Source: Gemmatimonadaceae bacterium
Lineage (GTDB): Bacteria > Gemmatimonadota > Gemmatimonadetes > Gemmatimonadales > Gemmatimonadaceae
Direction: 5' to 3'
Assembly (NCBI GenBank): GCA_020853635.1
Contig: JADYYN010000181.1
Location: 1-48,746 of the forward strand
DNA length: 48,746 nucleotides
Shown: piece after piece, positions 34,455 through 41,795 of the stretch
Numbering within the stretch: the first letter of the stretch is position 1
Layout of the letters: every line of letters starts with the position of its first letter
Made by a program: the position numbers and the translations under genes
The notes under the pieces: generated by a model
Seen by the model: the letters and a program-made list of their open reading frames with translations, nothing else
Database searches by the model: none
Told to the model about the DNA's origin: nothing

Positions 34455-35479
34455 ACGGCGATCCAGTCCCGGCGTCCCTGGCCAACGAGGAAGCCCATCG
34501 TGCGCGCGGTGAGCAGCACGAGGAAGTCGGTCAACAGTTGCCGTTCATTGCCGGGAACACGCAGGCGCAGCTCCTTGCAGCGTCCGATCATGTCGCCGAG
34601 CACTTGGTCGAGGGAGAACTGGTATTCACCGGTCCAGCGGGAGACGATGCGGCGGATGTCGCCGCGATGGCGACGGAGGAAACTCGCGGCCGTGGGGCGG
34701 GCGCGATGGCGGGGATCATCGGAGAAGAGGCGTTGCAGGTCATCATCGTACGTCTTCGGATACTCGACCGAATATATCGCCTGCCGATAGGTGTAGTGCT
34801 CGAACAGCGTGCGCTTCATGAGCCGCAGCGGATCGACGACCTCGCGATTGCGATGCGAGGGCGTGACGCCTGCGAGTTCGGTCATGAGCCGGTCGACGTA
34901 CTCGAGCTTCTGCAACGCGGGCCATCCGGCGTAGCGCTTGCGCCAGTCGCTGCGCGGTCGCAGCCACACGGCGAACGTCTCCGCGAAATCCTCATCGGGA
35001 TGGCTTTGCGCGTACCAGCGACGCAGATGCTGTACGTAGCGCTTGCTCGCCGGGTTGGGGCGATAGGCGTCGGGATACTTGATGGACGATTTGCCGAAGA
35101 GTCGCTGCCACTCGCGCCGCCGATGCAACTGGTAGCCATGTTGGATGGCGTGTCCGCATTCGTGGCGGATGATCTTCATGCACTCGTGATGTGTGCCGCC
35201 CTCCACCTCGATGAGCTGCGTGCGTTCGAGCTTCATGAGTCGCGGGTGCAGCAGGTAGAACGGCACGGCGAAACCCGAGACGCCGCCCGGCGAGAACCAC
35301 TCGTCGGAGACCCAGACGTGCGGCTTGAGCTTGAGGCCGCGACCCTCGAGCTCGTCATGCAACTCATCGACGCAGCCCTGCACCCAGGTACCCTCAAGCC
35401 GGAGCCCGAGGTCCTTGAAGCGCATCAACAACAAACGCTCATCGGTCCATTGGGCCCACGGGTACCTGGAGTTGGGCAT
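34451..35479 (-). CDS. Putative zinc-binding metallopeptidase
   Basis: A 342-aa protein with the zinc motif HECGH (106-110) in MKIIRHECGHAIQHGYQLHR and a probable third ligand Glu167 in DEDFAETFAVWL, as in gluzincin-like peptidases. No signal peptide or membrane segment is visible. It is rich in Arg and Trp. It matches in layout the 'putative zinc-binding metallopeptidase' proteins that accompany ATP-grasp genes. The substrate is unknown. It starts 7 bases after the tldE stop and overlaps the ATP-grasp gene by 4 nt, so it works in the same unit. Confidence 0.8.
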   Translation of the reverse strand: MPNSRYPWAQWTDERLLLMRFKDLGLRLEGTWVQGCVDELHDELEGRGLKLKPHVWVSDEWFSPGGVSGFAVPFYLLHPRLMKLERTQLIEVEGGTHHECMKIIRHECGHAIQHGYQLHRRREWQRLFGKSSIKYPDAYRPNPASKRYVQHLRRWYAQSHPDEDFAETFAVWLRPRSDWRKRYAGWPALQKLEYVDRLMTELAGVTPSHRNREVVDPLRLMKRTLFEHYTYRQAIYSVEYPKTYDDDLQRLFSDDPRHRARPTAASFLRRHRGDIRRIVSRWTGEYQFSLDQVLGDMIGRCKELRLRVPGNERQLLTDFLVLLTARTMGFLVGQGRRDWIAV

Positions 35480-35486
35480 CAGTCGG

Positions 35487-36905
35487 TCAGACCGCGTCCG
35501 ACAGGCTGGTGAAGCTGAAGTCCCTGGCTTTCAATGTGGGTACCACACTGCCACCCTCGGCGACGCGCACGGACGGACCGACAGCTTCGAGATTGTTGAG
35601 CAGGAAGAGCGGCGAGTCGTTGAAGCGGAAGTTCTTGATGGAGCGCGAGATCCTGCCGTTCTCAACGAGGAAGGTGCCGTCGCGCGTGAGACCGGTGTAG
35701 ACGAGTGTGCGCTGGTCCACCGCGCGCAGGTACCAGAGGCGTGTGACGAGTACGGCGCGTTCTGTGTTCTTGATCATCTCGTCGAGTGACGACGCCCCAC
35801 CGAGCATCTTGAGTCCGCCGCCGAATCCACCACCACCGGTGGGCGTCACGCCCTTCCGCTGCGCCCAGAACCGCGTGTAGGCGAGTTGTTTGAGCACCCC
35901 GTTCTCCACCCAGACCTGTCGACCGGCGGGCAACCCATCCCCGTCGAACGGTGCCCCGAGGATCTGCGGATCGGCGGGGTCCGTGAGCAGCGTGACGCGC
36001 GAGTCCATGATGGACTGCCCGAGCTTGGTCCCGCCGCCGCGCACGCTGAACGGTGAGCGCCCTTCGTCGGCGGAGCGCGCGTTCATGGCACCGCGCACCG
36101 AGCCGATGAGATCCGACACCGCCTGCGGCTCGAATATCACCGTGTACCGACCCGGCTCGATCGCCTGCGGATTGCGCGAGGCGCGCGATTTCTCGATCGC
36201 GCGCGTGGCGATGCCGGCGAAGTCGATCTTGCTGAAGTCGTTCTCGTCGGCGCCGATCCACCCCGACCCGGTACCGTCGTTGGTGCGCACCGTGAGTGTG
36301 TAGTTGGCACCCGTGCTGCGATGATACGCGAACAACCCCGCGCTAGTGCCCAACGCCGTCGCGCGCGCCGAACATTCGATGAAGCCGGCGACCGTGAGAT
36401 CCTTCGCACGCCGCGCGGGCTCGAGGGCTGTGAGTGCGGCCTTCGCACGATCCTCGGCGCTCAGGTTCGCGGTGGAGTCGAACCACGCGGGGATGGTGGC
36501 GTAGGTCTGCGGTCCGAGCTCGGGCATGAGTTCGGGATCGTCCGGTGCCAAGCGCGCGAGCGCTTCGGACTGCGCGACGGCGCGCGCCAACCCCTCGGGC
36601 GAGACGTCGTTGGTGGAGACACTCGCGCGCTTCTTGCCGACGACCGAGGTGATGGAGATCGACGCGTCGTCGGTGATGCCGGAGGTCGACATCTGGTTGT
36701 CGGCGAATCGGAGGTTCGTGTCATACGAACTGCCCACACTCACGCGGCAGGCATCAGCCTTGGAGAGCTTGAGCGCGCGCTGCACGATGTCCTCACACTC
36801 GGCGCGCGACAGGACGAGCGCTTCGTCCATCACGCCGTGGCGAAGCGCGGCGTCGTGCGCGAGCAGACGCTTGGGCGCGTCGGGAATTCGATGCAGCGTG
36901 CTCAC
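35487..36905 (-). CDS. TldE/PmbA-type subunit of the TldD/E peptidase
   Basis: A 472-aa homologue of TldE/PmbA, the non-catalytic partner of TldD. The N-terminal domain reads LSRAECEDIVQRALKLSKAD, with SYDTNLRFADNQMSTSG. The central part has VRTNDGTGSGWIGADENDFS and EPGRYTVIFEPQAVSDLIG. The C-terminus ends with NFRFNDSPLFLLNNLEAVGP. It lacks HExxxH. Start is GTG 36905 in a GTGA overlap with tldD; the first codons (STLHRIPDAPKRLL) contain no signal peptide, although TldD carries one. An alternative Met lies at residue 26. Extended upstream frames read over tldD and are spurious. Confidence 0.9.
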   Translation of the reverse strand: MSTLHRIPDAPKRLLAHDAALRHGVMDEALVLSRAECEDIVQRALKLSKADACRVSVGSSYDTNLRFADNQMSTSGITDDASISITSVVGKKRASVSTNDVSPEGLARAVAQSEALARLAPDDPELMPELGPQTYATIPAWFDSTANLSAEDRAKAALTALEPARRAKDLTVAGFIECSARATALGTSAGLFAYHRSTGANYTLTVRTNDGTGSGWIGADENDFSKIDFAGIATRAIEKSRASRNPQAIEPGRYTVIFEPQAVSDLIGSVRGAMNARSADEGRSPFSVRGGGTKLGQSIMDSRVTLLTDPADPQILGAPFDGDGLPAGRQVWVENGVLKQLAYTRFWAQRKGVTPTGGGGFGGGLKMLGGASSLDEMIKNTERAVLVTRLWYLRAVDQRTLVYTGLTRDGTFLVENGRISRSIKNFRFNDSPLFLLNNLEAVGPSVRVAEGGSVVPTLKARDFSFTSLSDAV

Positions 36906-38527
36906 AGTGTGCGCCCCGTGTTGATGACGTTGATGTTCTTGAAGCGCACCGGCGGACATCCGTGGCTCACGGCGTTGCTCTGGCCGGGCTGGCCCTTGCC
37001 GTCGTTGAAGGTGCCGCCGAGTTCGTAGGAGGACTTGCCGCCGAGCAGATCGACGGCGTTCCAGAAGTCCGGCGTGCGCATCACGTAGGCGACATCTTTG
37101 AGCTGACCAACGATCGTGCCGCTCTTCACCTCGTAGCAGACCTGTGCGCCGAACTGCGCGTTGTAGCGCTGCTGGTCGATGGAGTACGACGAGCGGCCGA
37201 TCATCACGATGCCCTTGTCGGTCGCGGAGACGATGTCGTTGAGCGAGCGATCGACCTTCTGGTCCGGGACGATCGAGACATTGGGCATACGCTGGAACGC
37301 GACGTCGCCCCAGCTCTGCGCATACGAGCAGCCGTGCGAGCGCACGGGCATGTTGTTCTTCTCGTACCAGGGGCGCAGCCACTCGGCTTGTTCGCGCGTG
37401 GTCTGATAGTCCCAGAAGATGCCGTTCTTGACGATGTCGAACGTCTCTGGCTTCACGCCGTCGTCGTCGTAGCCGATGGTAGCGAGCGCGTTGGGCTCCG
37501 AACGATCACCGCGGATGGTGAGATGGTCGGGCCCCAGTCGCAGCTTGCCGAGCACATCGTTGGGCGGTGCGATGAACGAGGTGCCGGCGTAGTTGGCTTC
37601 GTAGCCCATCGCGCGGTCGAGCTCGGTGGGATGCGCGATCGACTCGTGGATGGTGAGGAAGAGCTGCGAGGGATGCAGGATGAGATCCCAGCGCCCTACA
37701 TCGACGGGGCGAGCGGTGAGCTTCTCACGCGCCTGCTCGGCCCACACGGTGGCGTTCTTGACGATGTCGTTCTCGAGCACGTACTCCCAGCCGCGGCCCA
37801 TCGGTTGCACGACTTCGGGACCGCGCGTGGCGGTCTCGGTGCGATCGTCGGAGACCGCGGTGCACGACATGGTGACCCAGCTGCGCACGACGTCCTGCGT
37901 GATCATCGAGCCTTCGGAGTTCGCGTAGGAGCGTTCCTCCTTCACGAACGAGAGGTTCGAGTTGACGAAGCGGATGTTCTTGACCTTCATCGCTTCGGCG
38001 TTGGCGGCCATGAGCAGTGCGACCTTGTCTTCGACGGCGATCGACCACGGGTCGATGGTGTAGCTCGACTTCCACGTGGCGTTGGGATGCACGTCGGTAG
38101 GCGCGAGTCGCACGAGGCGATCGCGAGCGACGCGATTGGCCTTCGCGAGCGCGACCGCCTGTTTGGCGGCGCGTGCGACACCGTCCTTGGTGAGCGAGCG
38201 CGTGGCAGAGAATCCCCACGTGCCATCGACGAGCACGCGGACGCCGCAGCCGATGGTGTCGGTGTCGGAGACCTGCGTGACCTGTTGCTCACGCGTGCCG
38301 AGGTTCTGGCGGCGCTGGCGCTGGATGCGGGCGTCGGCCCAGGAGGCGCCGGCGAGCTTGGCGGCGGTGAGGGCTTCTAATAGAAGGACCTTCACCTGCG
38401 GGTCGGGCTCGGTGCGCTCGTTGAGGATCGGCGAGCGGGTGCCGGTGGCATCGACGCGGCGCGCGGTCAGCGCGAGGGCGCTGGCGGCGAGGCCGGTCGT
38501 GGCGAGGAAGTCGCGACGGGAGGTCAT
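36902..38527 (-). CDS. TldD-type metallopeptidase subunit with Tat signal
   Basis: A 541-aa homologue of TldD, the zinc subunit of the TldD/E protease that cuts peptides by a non-standard groove. The zinc motif HESIAH (HExxxH, about residues 291-296) is in FLTIHESIAHPTELDR. Family regions CGVRVLVDGTWGFSATRS and TIGYDDDGVKPETFDIVKNG are present. The N-terminus TSRRDFLATTGLAASALALT is a textbook twin-arginine signal, so it is exported folded. E. coli TldD is cytosolic, so this location is different. Start ATG 38527 is defined by the Tat signal. It leads the leftward operon tldD - tldE - zinc peptidase - ATP-grasp. Confidence 0.92.
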   Translation of the reverse strand: MTSRRDFLATTGLAASALALTARRVDATGTRSPILNERTEPDPQVKVLLLEALTAAKLAGASWADARIQRQRRQNLGTREQQVTQVSDTDTIGCGVRVLVDGTWGFSATRSLTKDGVARAAKQAVALAKANRVARDRLVRLAPTDVHPNATWKSSYTIDPWSIAVEDKVALLMAANAEAMKVKNIRFVNSNLSFVKEERSYANSEGSMITQDVVRSWVTMSCTAVSDDRTETATRGPEVVQPMGRGWEYVLENDIVKNATVWAEQAREKLTARPVDVGRWDLILHPSQLFLTIHESIAHPTELDRAMGYEANYAGTSFIAPPNDVLGKLRLGPDHLTIRGDRSEPNALATIGYDDDGVKPETFDIVKNGIFWDYQTTREQAEWLRPWYEKNNMPVRSHGCSYAQSWGDVAFQRMPNVSIVPDQKVDRSLNDIVSATDKGIVMIGRSSYSIDQQRYNAQFGAQVCYEVKSGTIVGQLKDVAYVMRTPDFWNAVDLLGGKSSYELGGTFNDGKGQPGQSNAVSHGCPPVRFKNINVINTGRTL

Positions 38528-38656
38528 CTGGGGACTGGGTCCTGTGAGGGGGCGACCGGGTATCCGGACTCGCGGGGGAGAATGTCGCGTCAACGCAGGG
38601 TGATGGCAAACGTTGGCGTTCGGAGGTCTCCGCGCGCTCGCGGCGGGGGGTCGCTG

Positions 38657-38685
38657 TTGACCAATGATAGCTAAAAAGCTATCGT
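38657..38685 (+). promoter_or_regulatory. Toxin-antitoxin promoter with operator
   Basis: -35 TTGACC (38657-38662), 17-bp spacer, -10 TATCGT (38680-38685). The perfect palindrome GATAGCT-AAAA-AGCTATC (38666-38683) fills the spacer and covers the first bases of the -10. The ATG of the antitoxin is 5 bases after the -10, so the mRNA should be leaderless. Confidence 0.75.
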
Positions 38686-38690
38686 TCGGG

Positions 38691-39023
38691 ATGTCGGATG
38701 AACTCGAGTACGCGGCAGCTCCCATCGTTCGTCTCGTTCGCGAACGCGCCGGGTTGAGTCAGCGCGCGCTCGCTGAGCGTGCGCTGACGGCGCAGTCCGT
38801 GGTGGCCCGCATCGAGTCGGAGGACACGAGTCCCACGTGGGATACGCTGCAGCGACTCGCTCGCGCCGGGGGATTCGAGATCGCCGCGCAGCTGGTGCCT
38901 CTTGTGGAGCCGGAGACGCACATGTTGGCTGATGTGGCGCGCATTCTTTCGCTCACACCCGAAGACCGCCTACGCGAAGTGGCGAACATCTCGCGCTTTG
39001 TCTCCGCCGCAGTGCGCAGATGA
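38691..39023 (+). CDS. XRE-family HTH protein, probable antitoxin
   Basis: A 110-aa protein with an N-terminal Cro/C1-type helix-turn-helix: VRLVRERAGLSQRALAERAL, then SVVARIESEDTSPTWDTLQR (about residues 10-55). A C-terminal tail (LADVARILSLTPEDRLREVA) could bind the partner. Start ATG 38691 is 5 nt after the -10 element, so initiation is probably leaderless; a start at 38664 would sit inside the promoter. It overlaps the nucleotidyltransferase gene by 4 nt (ATGA). The palindrome in its promoter is the natural autoregulatory operator. Antitoxin role is inferred from gene order. Confidence 0.85.
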   Translation: MSDELEYAAAPIVRLVRERAGLSQRALAERALTAQSVVARIESEDTSPTWDTLQRLARAGGFEIAAQLVPLVEPETHMLADVARILSLTPEDRLREVANISRFVSAAVRR

Positions 39024-39517
39024 CCACGCCGATCCTAGATCCCGAGCGCTTGGTGAAGGCGCTCGATGCGGAGGGGGTCCGATTCGTGTTGGTCGGCGCA
39101 CTGGGTGCGCGACTCTTCGGGTTCCCCCGAGTGACAGCCGATGCGGACATCACCCCTGCGATCGATGCAGACAACATGGAGCGACTCGCCCGCGCGCTTC
39201 GGGCACTGCATGCTCGCGTGTTCACGGAGTCGATCCCCGAGGGTCTTTCGTTCGACGTGAGCGCCGCGATGCTTGCGCGGTCCTCACTCTGGAACCTGAC
39301 GTGCGACGCGGGTCGACTCGACCTCGTCTTCGAACCGCTGGGCACGAGAGGCTTCGACGATCTCGCGACGACCGCTGTGCCGTTCGACCTCTTCGGGGCA
39401 CGCGTGCTGGTCGCACCATTGCGCGACACGCTGCGCATGAAGGAAGCGAGTGGTCGACCGCAAGATCGCCAAGACGCGATGCTCATTCGCTCGATGCTCC
39501 AGCAGCAAAACGGATGA
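39020..39517 (+). CDS. Nucleotidyltransferase-fold protein, probable toxin
   Basis: A 165-aa protein with a minimal nucleotidyltransferase core: FVLVGALGARLFGFPRVTAD with DADI, matching the G(G/S)xA...G...R.T.D.D pattern of AbiEii/MNT-type and DUF6036-like enzymes (Asp41, Asp43). LDLVFEPLGTRGFDDL and LRDTLRMKEASGRPQDRQDA follow; the K-x-A-x-x-R-x-K/Q-D end is typical of this fold. Paired with an XRE regulator, it is likely a toxin that transfers a nucleotide to a tRNA or protein; the target is unknown. A non-toxic enzyme cannot be excluded. Confidence 0.8.
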   Translation: MTTPILDPERLVKALDAEGVRFVLVGALGARLFGFPRVTADADITPAIDADNMERLARALRALHARVFTESIPEGLSFDVSAAMLARSSLWNLTCDAGRLDLVFEPLGTRGFDDLATTAVPFDLFGARVLVAPLRDTLRMKEASGRPQDRQDAMLIRSMLQQQNG

Positions 39518-39545
39518 GCAAAGCGCGGCGGTCCTGAACACCGCA

Positions 39546-39557
39546 CGAAACGTTTCG
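39546..39557. promoter_or_regulatory. LacI-family-like palindrome
   Basis: CGAAACGTTTCG is a perfect 12-bp palindrome with the central CG and AAA/TTT arms common in LacI/GalR-family operators. It lies 46 bases before the GTG start of the barrel gene. No LacI-type gene is in the window. Confidence 0.4.
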
Positions 39558-39603
39558 GACGTCGCTGACATCGAAGGGTGGTCCTCTCACCCTCGAGTGT
39601 CCT

Positions 39604-40917
39604 GTGTATCAGTTGCTGGCTGGTGTCGTTCTCGCGGCCGTCCTGCTCGTTCCACTGCAGGCGCATGCGCAGACCAGTGGACAAACTGCCGCACCGCCGA
39701 GCGACTCGACCCAGAACGCGGCGCTCCGTGCGTTCCTCGACTGCAACGAGCGAGGCTGCGATCGCGACTTCCTGGTGACCGAGATGGTCTGGGTGAACTG
39801 GATGCGCGACCGGCTCGATGCCGACTTCCATTTGTTGGTGACGTCGCTGACCACCGGCTCCGGCGGACGACAGTATCAGGTGGTAGCGATTGGGCAGCGC
39901 GCGTTCGCGGGGAAGACGGACACGCTGATGTTCACCACACAGCCCAACGATGCGGATGACACCATCCGTCGTGCGCTGCTTCGGAGCGTCGGGCAGCTGT
40001 TGCTGCCGCACGCGGCGCGCGGTGCCCTTGGGTCACGTCTGACCATCGCGTACAGCCCTCCTGACAGCAGTACATTGGCGTCCGCAGCTCCAGCCAACGA
40101 CCGCTGGGACTTCTGGACGTACAGCATCTCGCTGAACGGCTTCCTCAATGGGGAATCGCAACAGACGTTCAGCGAGGTGTGGAACGAACTCTCCGCGAAT
40201 CGCACGACGGAGCGTTGGAAGGTGCGTGTAGGCGCCAACATCTCGTACAACGAGTCGAAGTTCACGCTCGACAGCGGCGAGACGTTCACGGCGATCCGTC
40301 GTTATGCCGGAGGGTCCGCGTTGGCCGTGCGCAGCGTGGATGACCACTGGTCGCTCGGGGGTCGCCTATCCGCTTCACGCTCGGACTTCTCCAACACGGA
40401 TCTCGTGTCGCAGGCTGCAGTGGCCGCCGAGTGGAACTACTTCCCCTACAAGGATTTCACTCGGCGCAAGTTCGCCGTGTTGTACACCGTGGGTGTGCGC
40501 GATCTCCGGTACCGCGAGGTGACGATCTACGACCGACTCCAGGAGCGTCGTCCACTTCACACGCTCGACGCCTCGTTCGGCGCGCGCCAGCCGTGGGGTG
40601 AGGCGAACATCACGCTGTACGGAAGCCAGTATCTCGACGGCCTGAAGTACTACAACGCCGGCGTCTGGGGAAACGTGGAAGTGCGACTCGGTCGCGGCCT
40701 CTCGTTCAATGTGGATGGGCGGCTCACACGCGTGCGCGATCAGCTCTTCCTCCCGCGCGGTGGACAGTCCGACGCAGAAGTGATCGCGCGGCAGCAGGCG
40801 TTGGCGACCAACTACCGCTACTTCGCGTTCTTCGGTGTGCGCTACCAGTTCGGGTCGATCTTCAACTCGGTGGTGAACCCGCGGTTCGGGAACATCTCCG
40901 GGGCGGATGATTTCTGA
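39604..40917 (+). CDS. Outer-membrane beta-barrel protein with Cys-pair N-terminal domain, copy B
   Basis: A 437-aa exported protein (signal peptide LLAGVVLAAVLLVPLQAHAQ). It shares the full layout of copy A at 32.1-33.4 kb: FLDCNERGCDRDFLVTEM, DADFHLLVTSLTTGSGGRQY, DHWSLGGRLSASRSDFSNTD, QLFLPRGGQSDAEVIARQQA and the C-terminal FGSIFNSVVNPRFGNISG. The Cys pair (DCNERGCD) and its spacing are conserved. Start is GTG 39604 just before the signal peptide, 86 bases after the toxin gene. The molecular role is unknown. It may be expressed under the palindrome at 39546. Confidence 0.8.
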   Translation: MYQLLAGVVLAAVLLVPLQAHAQTSGQTAAPPSDSTQNAALRAFLDCNERGCDRDFLVTEMVWVNWMRDRLDADFHLLVTSLTTGSGGRQYQVVAIGQRAFAGKTDTLMFTTQPNDADDTIRRALLRSVGQLLLPHAARGALGSRLTIAYSPPDSSTLASAAPANDRWDFWTYSISLNGFLNGESQQTFSEVWNELSANRTTERWKVRVGANISYNESKFTLDSGETFTAIRRYAGGSALAVRSVDDHWSLGGRLSASRSDFSNTDLVSQAAVAAEWNYFPYKDFTRRKFAVLYTVGVRDLRYREVTIYDRLQERRPLHTLDASFGARQPWGEANITLYGSQYLDGLKYYNAGVWGNVEVRLGRGLSFNVDGRLTRVRDQLFLPRGGQSDAEVIARQQALATNYRYFAFFGVRYQFGSIFNSVVNPRFGNISGADDF

Positions 40918-41077
40918 TGATCGCCCGCGGTGATCGCTTGCACCCTGTGGCGTGAACCCTTAGGGCCGCACCCGACGCAACTCCCCTCACAGTTCGCAAG
41001 GCAGCTCCCGACTGTTTGCCGTGTCCGACGCATGTATCCATCACGCGTTGGTCATCCCATTCATCGGAGCTTTCCCA

Positions 41078-41710
41078 ATGCGTTTCGTTCGCAGCCTCGT
41101 CCTCGGCGGTCTCCTCGCGTCTCTTGCTGCGCCGCTTGCGGCACAGTCCAGTGCGGAGGGTGTGTGGATGGTGCGCGTGCGCGCCCTCTCGCTCACTCCG
41201 GCGGACAAGTCGGATGCGATCCCGTCGCTCAGTGTGCCGGAAGATGCGATCACCGTGAGCACGAAGATCTTCCCGGAGATCGACATCTTGCGGTTCTTCG
41301 GCACGCACTTCGCGGCAGAACTCGTGCTGACGTATCCGCAGGAACACGATGTGGAACTCAGCGACACCAAGATCGGCACGTTCAAGCATCTGCCGCCGAC
41401 ACTGCTCGCGCAGTACCACTTCATCCCGGACGGGACGTTCCGTCCGTACGTCGGGGCCGGTGTGAATCTCACACTCATCTCGGACGTCGATATCAACGTG
41501 CCGGGTGTGGGTGCACTGGACCTCGAAGACAGCTCGATCGGCTACGCGGTGCAGCTGGGCGCCGACATCAAGCTCCGGCCGAAGCAGTTCCTCAACATCG
41601 ATGTGAAGAAGGTGGGGATCGGGTCGGATGTGCTGTCGGCGGGCAGCAAGGTGTCGGCCGTGAAGGTCGATCCGTGGCTGATCAGCGTGGGGTACGGGTT
41701 CCGGTTCTGA
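41078..41710 (+). CDS. OmpW-family outer-membrane protein
   Basis: A 210-aa protein with a signal peptide (RSLVLGGLLASLAAPLAAQS) and an eight-stranded barrel of the OmpW type. WMVRVRALSLTPADKS is at the start, GTFKHLPPTLLAQYHFIPDG and RPYVGAGVNLTLIS are the family signature, and it ends VDPWLISVGYGFRF with a C-terminal aromatic residue for barrel assembly. OmpW proteins form narrow hydrophobic channels. Start ATG 41078 has GGAG (41066-41069) as ribosome binding site. The 160 bases before it contain no gene. Confidence 0.92.
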   Translation: MRFVRSLVLGGLLASLAAPLAAQSSAEGVWMVRVRALSLTPADKSDAIPSLSVPEDAITVSTKIFPEIDILRFFGTHFAAELVLTYPQEHDVELSDTKIGTFKHLPPTLLAQYHFIPDGTFRPYVGAGVNLTLISDVDINVPGVGALDLEDSSIGYAVQLGADIKLRPKQFLNIDVKKVGIGSDVLSAGSKVSAVKVDPWLISVGYGFRF

Positions 41711-41736
41711 CGCTGATGCAGTTGGTGTATCGGGTT

Positions 41737-41789
41737 CGGAAGCCTACGGCAAGCCGTGGAAATCCCTCGCGGCGAGCCGTAGGCTTCCG
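41737..41789. repeat. Perfect 14-bp inverted repeat between ompW-like gene and tex
   Basis: CGGAAGCCTACGGC (41737-41750) and GCCGTAGGCTTCCG (41776-41789) enclose 25 bases and end 6 bases before the tex ATG. There is no T-run. It may terminate ompW-like transcripts, or fold in the tex leader and affect translation. Confidence 0.55.
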
Positions 41790-41795
41790 CATCCT

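Noticed and set aside
36905-37382. N-terminal extension of the tldE frame
   Set aside because: It reads out of frame over the tldD C-terminus; the GTGA overlap gives a natural start at 36905.
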